NCBI GenBank assembly: GCA_963576735.1
Contig: OY755181.1
Location: 5,580,001 to 5,644,000 of the forward strand
Direction: 5' to 3'
Origin: Bedellia somnulentella
Taxonomy: Eukaryota; Arthropoda; Insecta; Lepidoptera; Bedelliidae
DNA length: 64,000 bases
Shown piece after piece: positions 23,771 through 31,276 of the stretch (position 1 is the stretch's first letter; each line of letters starts with the position of its first letter). The notes beneath the pieces are model-generated. The model was not told the origin of the DNA. It did not search any database and was given only the letters and a program-made list of their open reading frames with translations. The position numbers and the translations under genes were made by a program.

Positions 23771-24012
23771 ATATATGCTGTGTAATGTCTGCTTAGAATA
23801 GCACTACCCCATTTCTTCCGGTGGGTGTACGTAAAAGGCGACTACCGGTATTGGGGCTTTTAAGGGATTTTCGGGCGATGAGGTTGGAGACCCATCACCA
23901 ACAACCTTTATTTTACCATCTTTTCCCCACGTGGCTGAGAAATTTTTCATTCCTTAGCTCTGGCTACTCCATCTAGGGATTTATAGCCGTGAGTATATGT
24001 ATGTGTGTATGT
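23771..24012 (+). mobile_element. TATG-tailed retroposon upstream of gene 4
   Basis: Full length, subfamily A, with the 12-bp duplication GTCATTGAGATT at 23759-23770 and 24013-24024. Its 3' end is about 100 bp from the TATA box of gene 4, so the insertion sits in the proximal promoter. Confidence 0.88.
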
Positions 24013-24118
24013 GTCATTGAGATTGAATACTTTTATGACATCCACTTTATACAGGGTATCAGCAAGGGTATTAATAAACTTGTCTAGACACACCTTAAGC
24101 TATGGTCGCAAAATTTGT

Positions 24119-24126
24119 ATAAATAT
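24119..24126 (+). promoter_or_regulatory. TATA box and initiator of cuticular gene 4
   Basis: TATAAATA lies 61 bp before the ATG at 24180. The arthropod initiator core TCAGT is at 24153-24157 (a second follows at once), at the expected distance for transcription start near 24155. Confidence 0.72.
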
Positions 24127-24179
24127 AAGGTAAGGTCTGTTTAATTTTAACCTCAGTCAGTTCTAGGAACTCTGACACG

Positions 24180-24899
24180 ATGACTTTGCTACGAGTATTA
24201 TTCTTGGTAAGGACCTAATTGAATATTAAAAAAACATAAAAAGAAAGCGTATGCTTTAATAAGTTATAACTTGAAGCAAAAACCTTCAGCAAACCTGAAT
24301 TGCAGTGTTGTAAATCAGGAATGGTCCTTAAAATAATGTGAAAGCATTGAGATCAGTTTTGAAAAACACAGTAGTATGATTAATTAAAGGTCGTTTTACA
24401 TAACTTCTGTAGATGGATGTATAAAACACATGAGATTTGTAATATTACAAGAAAGTGGTTATTGCGTCATTTCTATCCCTGTCATATTTTATCCACCACT
24501 CACTTAATAATCAGTTTCCGGCAATAATTACCCATATCAAATATTTCATCAACCTGTAAATCCGACAAAGTGTACTTTTTTGTATTAAGAGTCAATTTTA
24601 TTTGTAAATTAACATCTTCTACACACCAATGCTACAATTAATTTTATTTATCATTTCAGGTATTCTCCGCTATCATATTGTCTGAAGCGGCTCCAGCCCC
24701 CGGAATACATATCCACACATCGCCAATAGTACACACCGTACCAGTTGTACACAGCTCCCCAATAGTTCATAGTGCACCAATAGTCCATTCGTACCCAGTA
24801 GTAGATGGGGCACCGCTGGTACATAGTTATCCAGTTCATCTTTCTCATTCACCGGTTGTCAGCTATAAAGTTAAGACCCATTATCATGTTTTTGGATAA
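24180..24899 (+). CDS. Cuticular protein-like gene 4, short His/Val/Pro-rich, two exons (24180-24206, 24660-24899)
   Basis: Predicted secreted protein of 88 residues. Exon 1 is longer than in its sisters (27 nt, M-T-L-L-R-V-L-F-L) and ends at a GTAAGG donor. Exon 2 follows ATTTCAG in phase 0. The joined N-terminus is a good signal peptide ending about S-E-A-A, then P-A-P-G. The mature part is built of short P-I/V-V-H-S/T repeats, ends S-H-S-P-V-V-S-Y-K-V-K, and lacks the K-T-T-I-T-K unit and terminal V-H-H. The intron is only 453 bp, the shortest in the cluster and the only one without a recognisable repeat besides that of gene 1. No canonical AATAAA was found close to the stop. Confidence 0.82.
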
Positions 24900-25159
24900 A
24901 TCATAATTCTTCCGTTACTTAAGTTACTTATTTATTAATATTTAAATTGTAATGTTGCAAATAGTTATTTATGTTGTTTCAATTGTACATAAAATGTAAA
25001 AGAGTTGAATATAAGATTGCAGTTTTATGATGTTCATTTTTTTTATTTACTTCATATCAACATTTGTGTCGGTCATCCTTACCAACTTACCACCATGATA
25101 ATGAAAACCAACTAAAATCTAAATGTCTTTAGGAGAATTTATTTAGCATTTGTTAGTCA

Positions 25160-25548
25160 ATAATGAAAACCGTGATAGCTCAATGGGTCAGAACACCGGT
25201 TATGGTGCAAACGACTAGTGTTCAAATCCCGGGTAGGGCCTACACCAAATTGTCTTTTCTAAAGACACATGTGTGGTTAATTTATCATGGTTGTTAACGG
25301 TGAGGGAAAACATCGTGAGGAAACCCACATGGCTGAGTTGTACTTAGTCATGTGACATTGTCGACACATTGTGCCGTACATAACGGTGATAGGCCTGCCC
25401 CCTATCACGTGAGTACACTGTCCATGCAAAACGTGGGTACTCTGAACACCAGGTGACAAAGTCATCTCAACATCACGTGTTCAGAAGTATTAGTACCTCT
25501 GCCAACCCCTTCGGGGGTATTCGGCGTGAACATTTATGTTATGTTATG
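25160..25548 (+). mobile_element. tRNA-headed SINE with TTATG tail, full length
   Basis: Head with Pol III boxes (A: GTGATAGCTCAATGGG; B: GTTCAAATCCC), body GTGAGGAAACCCACATGGC, end CGGCGTGAACATTTATG then (TTATG)n. The 11-bp target duplication TTTGTTAGTCA is at 25149-25159 and 25549-25559. Confidence 0.9.
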
Positions 25549-25960
25549 TTTGTTAGTCAGTGTCAGTTGCTAAATTTGTCCGTAATAGTTAACTTCTCTA
25601 TGTAGCATGGAAGCAACTATGTTATTAATATTTTTGACTACGCGAAGACCATACGATTCTTAAGATACGACGTTTATATAAGTTTTACTTCGCGTAACAG
25701 TTAATGACGCGATATTTGATGTGCCTACATAATATATTTTGTGTATCCAAATATCAAATTAGGAATCAATATCAAGGAATGACAAATTACTGAGCTATAA
25801 TTAGAAGTTGAGAAAAAAAAAGGATCATTAAAATATTGAAAATAATAGAAAACTCGTTCTCGTGCGTCATTAATGTTATATTTTCAATATAAACTACTTC
25901 TTTAAACGCCAACCCCTTATGGGATATACGGCGTGAACGTTTGAGTGAGTTGAGTTTAAA

Positions 25961-26199
25961 CATACATATGCTCACGCTATATTTCCCTAGAAGGGGTTGC
26001 CAGAGCTAAGGAATTATAAATTCCTCAGCCACTTTTGGAAGTTGAGTGGGGAAAAGATGGTAAAAATAAAGGTTTTTGGTGATGGGTCTCCAACCGCATC
26101 GCCCAAAAATCCAACAAAAAGCCCCAATACCCTTAGTCGCCTCTTACGACACCCGTGGGTAGAAAGGGGTAGCGACATTCTAAGCCGGCACTACACGGC
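25961..26199 (-). mobile_element. TATG-tailed retroposon copy
   Basis: Full length, subfamily C (ACGACACCCGTGGGTAG, AAGGGGTAGCGACATTC). Confidence 0.85.
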
Positions 26200-26661
26200 T
26201 AAAACAAAAAGTTTAAAACAAAAATATTATCGCTTAGAGTGATCGCTTCCGAGCCGAACCTTAAAAAAACATTGGTTTCCAACCAAATCTCATTGCATTT
26301 CATCTTTAGCCACCTAGTACTACAACTGCGATAGGGCAATGGGTAACTATAATTCAAAGCCAGCTGTAAAAGACAAAGGTCATGAATATGCCAAAGATAA
26401 CGCTAAGACAGGGAAACAAATTCAACTAATTCAATAGTTCATGCACAGTTTTGCACAGACCTCTCTAATAACAATGTACAAGAGTCAACATTTTGATTGT
26501 ATCATAAGTCTACCCATGTATGCTATTAATTAATGGTTAAAATATTTTTTAACATAAAATTACGAAAGGTTTGTCAGGATATGCAAAATGGCAATTAATA
26601 GTCTCTGCCTACCAATGGAAACTGATAGAGTGAAGATACTCGACATACATACATTATACTT

Positions 26662-26870
26662 TGCTGTGTAGTGTCGGCTTAGAATAGCACTACCCCATTT
26701 CTTCCGGTGGGTGTACGTGAGAGGCGACTTACGGTATTGGGGCTATTAAGGGATTTTTGGGCGATGCGGTTGGACACCCATCACCAAAAACCTTTATTTC
26801 ACCATCTTTTCCCCACGCAACTTCCAAAGGTGGCTGAGGAATGTCTCATTCCCTAGGTCTGGCATGTATG
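26662..26870 (+). mobile_element. TATG-tailed retroposon nested in the next copy
   Basis: 12-bp duplication TACATTATACTT at 26650-26661 and 26871-26882. Lacks the stretch between CTCTGGC and ATGTATG, an internal deletion. It inserted into the tail end of the copy at 26871-27026. Confidence 0.82.
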
Positions 26871-27026
26871 TACATTATACTTACGGCCATAAATCTCAAA
26901 TGAAGTAGCTAGAGCTACAGAGCTAGAAACTACTCAGCCACATTTCAAAGTTCATAGGGGAGAAGATGGTAGAAATAAAGTATCGTTGGTGTATGTCTCT
27001 AATCGCATAGCCCAAAAACCGACACT
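26871..27026 (-). mobile_element. TATG-tailed retroposon, subfamily C, disrupted
   Basis: TTACGGCCATAAATCTC...GCATAGCCCAAAAACCGACAC; its 5' third is deleted. Target of the nested copy to its left. Confidence 0.75.
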
Positions 27027-27029
27027 ATT

Positions 27030-27264
27030 AATACATACATACATACATATACTCACGGCAATAAATCCCTAAAGGGGTAGCTAAAGCTAAGGAATTAAAA
27101 ATTCGAGTTGCGTGGGGAAAGATGGTAAAATAAAGGTTGTTGGTGATGGGTCGCCAACCGCATCGCCAAAAATTCCCTTAAAAAGCCCCAATACCGTTAG
27201 TCGCCTCTTACGAACACCCACCGGAAGAAATGGGGTAGTGCTATTCTAAGCCGACACTACACAG
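27030..27264 (-). mobile_element. TATG-tailed retroposon copy
   Basis: Nearly full length, subfamily A, third in a row of adjacent copies. Confidence 0.85.
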
Positions 27265-27685
27265 CAATACTATACTACTATAAATACTCTTATGAATACA
27301 TAAAAATATGTTTACAAACTACCATTCATTTAGGATTCAAAGTGAGATAAAATTAAGATATGCCAATTTATCCAATTCTCATTTGATGTAAATTCAATTT
27401 TATACAGTCCCTGCGAAATCTTATTTGGAACATCAGAATTGATGTCGCGTTTCGATAAATAACATTAATGTTATGAGACATGGAAATTGGTACGCACAAT
27501 TTCATCGGAAATCATAAAAATGTGAATGTGTAAAATGGGTAATGAAATGAGTCATTACATAAATATGTGAAAATCAATATGAAAAAACAACTCGATCATT
27601 AACTTACAAAATTATTAAATGCTGTTTATGCAAAATACGAAAATTTGGACTTATCAAAGATAGCCCGAATAGTTGTACTCACAGG

Positions 27686-27893
27686 GTAGGTACTACTCAT
27701 CATGTCTATTTTACATAGGAGATTATTTACTTAATCGAAACATAGTAGATAGATATTGTAGGTTCAACCTGGGCTCTCGCATCCACTGAGTAGGTACTTC
27801 CCATTATGTCTATTTAATGGAAGAGATAAAGGAGCGATCCAAATAATAGTAGAGCGATATTGTAGGATCAACCAGGGCTTCCGCTTTAGATTG
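27686..27893 (+). repeat. Two-copy tandem repeat, period 104 bp
   Basis: GTAGGTACTACTCATCATG...ATATTGTAGGTTCAACC (27686-27789) is followed at once by a diverged second copy GTAGGTACTTCCCATTATG...ATATTGTAGGATCAACC (from 27790). Confidence 0.72.
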
Positions 27894-28017
27894 CTAACTG
27901 AATTGCTTTTCGGCTGTTTAGGGCAATTTTTTTTTAGACAGATGGCAAATAGGTAGTTTTTTTTTATAATATGAAAGAGACATGATCGTTGAATTAATTA
28001 GAACGTTATGAAAACCT

Positions 28018-28265
28018 AATTTAAATCTTTTTGTTCATGAAAACATCATGTGGGGATTATTACTAATAAATAAAGAATATATTTAAAATAATTTTGAATT
28101 AGTAAAAAATTCGGAGGTAGGAAACGCAAACCCTACTAAAACGTGTGAAAAGAAATCAAGGATAGAGGAATTTCGCGCTGGCAGCCATTGACACGGTAGC
28201 TCAATTGGCAAGAGCGACGGGGGCGTATACCCGAGGTCGCGGGTTCGAATCCCGCCTGTTTATTA
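28018..28265 (+). mobile_element. tRNA-ended retroposon, short copy
   Basis: 248 bp bounded by the 13-bp direct repeat GTTATGAAAACCT (28005-28017 and 28266-28278). It starts with TTGTTCATGAAAA...TGTGGGGATTATTACTAATAAA and ends with a tRNA-like block (28189-28260: A-box GGTAGCTCAATTGG, B-box GGTTCGAATCC) and a TTTATTA tail. The tRNA-like part sits at the 3' end, the reverse of ordinary SINEs. Confidence 0.82.
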
Positions 28266-28646
28266 GTTATGAAAACCTGTTTTATATCAGGCTATTGATG
28301 ATTTGTATTCACCAGCGATAAAAGTCTAGTTCAACTGTATCGATACTTATATGAGGATGATAAATCGATACTGTCTTTAAAAAGAAATATTCGTATTTAT
28401 GCATGATGTATGCTCGGTACTGGTATATGTATAATGTAATTTAAAAAATATATAAAGCTGTGAGTTTTCCGAACAATGTAAAAATAAATAGAAATAAAAT
28501 AATGCGGCATTGCGCAGCACCAAGATGTATTTTTTGAAAGTACAGTTTTACACAAGTGGTATAGTTTCGGGAAGTGTGGATTCAACAGGGGAAGGCATTT
28601 ATCCAGCAGTGGGAGTTTTACATAAACCAAAATCATAGAAAATAAT

Positions 28647-28772
28647 CCATACTCATGGCTATGAAAAGGCGAAACCATAGCTTCAATAAATAACAAACTC
28701 TTAAGCCCTGCTTTTGCAATTTGAAAGGGGACGCTACCTGCGGGAAGCAATGGGTTAGTGCTTACTTTACAC
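28647..28772 (-). mobile_element. TATG-tailed retroposon, internally deleted
   Basis: CCATACTCATGGCTATGAAAAGG at one end and CTACCTGCGGGAAGCAATGG at the other, with the middle missing. Confidence 0.55.
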
Positions 28773-28801
28773 CTTTATTATATAATTTTAAAAAACAAGT
28801 T

Positions 28802-29373
28802 TTTTTTTTCATATATAAATTCATTGTTTATTTCAATTATTTGTTTGTTATATACAGAAGACAAAAGGCATTAAATTAAAATCTACTTAGTTATATACAT
28901 CAGCTACAAAAAGAAATTATTAATATTATTAAATATTAATTAAAAAAAAGTATAACACTTATTTACATAATTAAAATAGATACCTAGAATCTTAAAATCT
29001 AAAAACATCTTCCAGCTCCTCTTCTCGGGGAAGGGTACCTAGGACGCTGGAAGCATTGCCGCGTTGTATAGCAATACTAAGTCTTTGTCCAAGGTAAGAG
29101 CCTGCCTTTGGGTTCCCAGTTGTTTCAGTAAGACGGCAAGCTAACTCTTTATTTAAACCACATGCTTCCGGACCCCAAGGCCCCAAAGTCTCCACCCCAA
29201 AGGGGACAAAATAATATCCTTGGGGTAGAGAGGAATATTTCAGTTTTTTGTTGGCCTCAGCAATAGTAGCCGCTGAACCAACCCTGCGAGAAGCGGAAGC
29301 TACGTGGCAACCGGCGAAAGTATCGACACATGTCGCATCCCAAACTAACGGAAGCCCGTTAGTTAAAAACGTT
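28802..29373 (-). mobile_element. 5'-truncated LINE (non-LTR retrotransposon) insertion, 3' end only
   Basis: 572 bp on the minus strand, bounded by the 11-bp direct repeat AAAAACAAGTT (28791-28801 and 29374-29384). It ends in a poly(A) run (T-run at 28800-28809 on the plus strand) after AATAAA. This is the classic signature of target-primed reverse transcription with 5' truncation. Confidence 0.85.
28992..29364 (-). pseudogene. C-terminal fragment of LINE reverse-transcriptase polyprotein
   Basis: An open frame of about 120 codons begins G-L-P-L-V-W-D-A-T-C-V-D-T and continues with F-V-P-F-G-V-E-T-L-G-P-W-G, G-S-Y-L-G-Q-R-L-S-I-A-I-Q-R-G-N-A and S-S-V-L-G-T-L-P before a stop. This is the conserved C-terminal module that follows the reverse transcriptase in a group of animal non-LTR elements. 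The -V-W-D-A-T-...-V-E-T- spacing recalls a PD-(D/E)XK nuclease core, which is inference. The frame extends upstream to 29402, but those codons come from the target-site duplication and flanking DNA. No RT core is present, so it is a dead fragment. Confidence 0.82.
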
Positions 29374-29399
29374 AAAAACAAGTTGAAATAAAAATTAAA

Positions 29400-29650
29400 C
29401 ATACATACACATACATATAATCACGACCATAAATACCTAAATAGGGGTGCAGGAGCTTCGGAGCTAGAAACTCCTCAGCCACATTTGGAAGTTGATAGGG
29501 GACAAGAAAGTAGAAATAAAGTATCGTTTGTGATAGATGTCCAGCCGCATCGCTCAAAAACCACTTAAAAAAGCTTCATTCCCTTAGTCGCCTCTTACAA
29601 CACCCGTAAGTAGAAAGGGGTAGTGCCATTCTAAGCCAGCACTACACAGC
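29400..29650 (-). mobile_element. TATG-tailed retroposon next to the LINE fragment
   Basis: Full length, subfamily C (ATAGGGGACAAGAAAG, ACAACACCCGTAAG). Confidence 0.85.
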
Positions 29651-30423
29651 ATACAAGATTGAACGTAACTTAGTATTATGATTTGACTGTCATTAGTAAC
29701 TTATAGTAAATCGTTACAAGCGTGATTGGTTGGGTTCATGTATAATTATATTTTAAATAAAATTATATGATTCTGAATCATAGATGTGACTTACTAATTT
29801 AAAAATATTACGCGATGAAATTAATTGAAAATATCTATTGGATAATTGAATTGATGGAATCACAAGTCGAGGGTTCGATTCGATAGTTTTGGGCTTGGAA
29901 AAGTATTGTGCCTTTTCAACCTTTTGTCAGTTCTATACGCGGTGGCTTAAAAAATTTCTCATCCAAAAGCTCAGGTTCCATCTTTTTCCAGTTTTGAGGG
30001 TATCAAGTACTAACAAAAACCTTATAATAATTCTAAGCAACAACGAACTTCAATGAAGACATTGAATAAATATTTATCTCTGTCTTTTCTATTTATGTAT
30101 TTTAAGGAATTCAACTTAATTAAGAAGCGTTCACCTTTGATGCCTATATAAATGAGTAATTGGCATACAAACAAGGTGTATTATTAAATACAATTAATTG
30201 AATGAAGAAAGGACACCATGTCACGCCGATGAATGGAGCCGCGACTTGTTATACTTGTAAATGTAGTGGGAGCGAAACGGATTGGTTAGTTGGTACTTTA
30301 ACAATTCAAATTTTATATTATTGTGGTTTGAAATAACAATACTGATCATTTTCAAATAAGTCTTATAATATATTGTTAAGTAAAACAGAATAATAGAGAA
30401 AATCGTTTGTTGAATATTAAATA

Positions 30424-30862
30424 GGCTATTTGACTGTAATAAAAATATACATTTCTTTTATTTCACTAGTCTTAATATTTCTTCTTTGGAGCAATATGTA
30501 ATAATGCGAGATAAAAATATTACATTATTTCGCTAAAATCCGTCTTCTAAAATAAGTATTTTCGATGCAACTGTCACGTGACTAAAAACGACCGTGATTG
30601 GCTATTTCTATAATGACGTAGATTGCACATAAACAGATAGTGTATCGCTTCACTCATTGGTGTTTAATGCGGAATTGACGTCATTTGTGCTACAGCCGCC
30701 ATATTACTTAAAGTCGCGTTTTCGCGGCACATTTGAATATTGCATTTTCTTTTACGATTTTTTAATAAAATAGCTAAAATGAAGACAGAAGAATATTTTT
30801 TTAGGGCTCCTTATAAACAAATTACCACCGTAAGATAGTCTTCAAAACTTAGTCAAATAGCC
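30424..30862. mobile_element. MITE-like element between genes 4 and 5
   Basis: The 16-bp perfect inverted repeats AATAGGCTATTTGACT (30420-30435) and AGTCAAATAGCCTATT (30851-30866) frame about 440 bp without coding capacity. With TA taken as the target duplication, the element runs GGCTATTTGACT...AGTCAAATAGCC. The interior has CG-rich patches (around 30600-30730) unlike the AT-rich flanks. Confidence 0.65.
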
Positions 30863-31207
30863 TATTCTCACATGTAAATATTTATATCATTAGTTTCATT
30901 TGGACGGGCAGAAACTACCGATCGCTACTTTTAACGATAATAATAAAACACCCGATATTGAAACTCTTCAATCTGCCTTTCGATAGTCTCTGCATACCAT
31001 AATGAGAACCATTGGCGTGATTGTACGTATGTAGAATAATATTAAAAGAAAAGCAAAACCTTGTTCCCTTAAAAAGCTATCCAAATGTACAATATAATCT
31101 GCACCCACTACATACAAGTACATAGAGCTAGTAATCTCATAGTGATTGCCAAAGTACTAGATTTATGTAGACAGGGCAGCCTAGGTCGACGATGTCCCTA
31201 CGCATAC

Positions 31208-31215
31208 TATAAAAG
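31208..31215 (+). promoter_or_regulatory. TATA box of cuticular gene 5
   Basis: TATAAAAG is 69 bp before the ATG at 31277, the same sequence and nearly the same spacing as gene 1. Confidence 0.73.
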
Positions 31216-31276
31216 GGCTCAACTAAGTTACATGATAATAGTCATATCTTAGAAGCTGCAGACTTCTCACATCAAC

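Noticed and set aside
28189..28260. Candidate tRNA gene
   Set aside because: A and B boxes are good, but the acceptor stem and anticodon arm do not close normally and the block lies inside a TSD-bounded retroposon.
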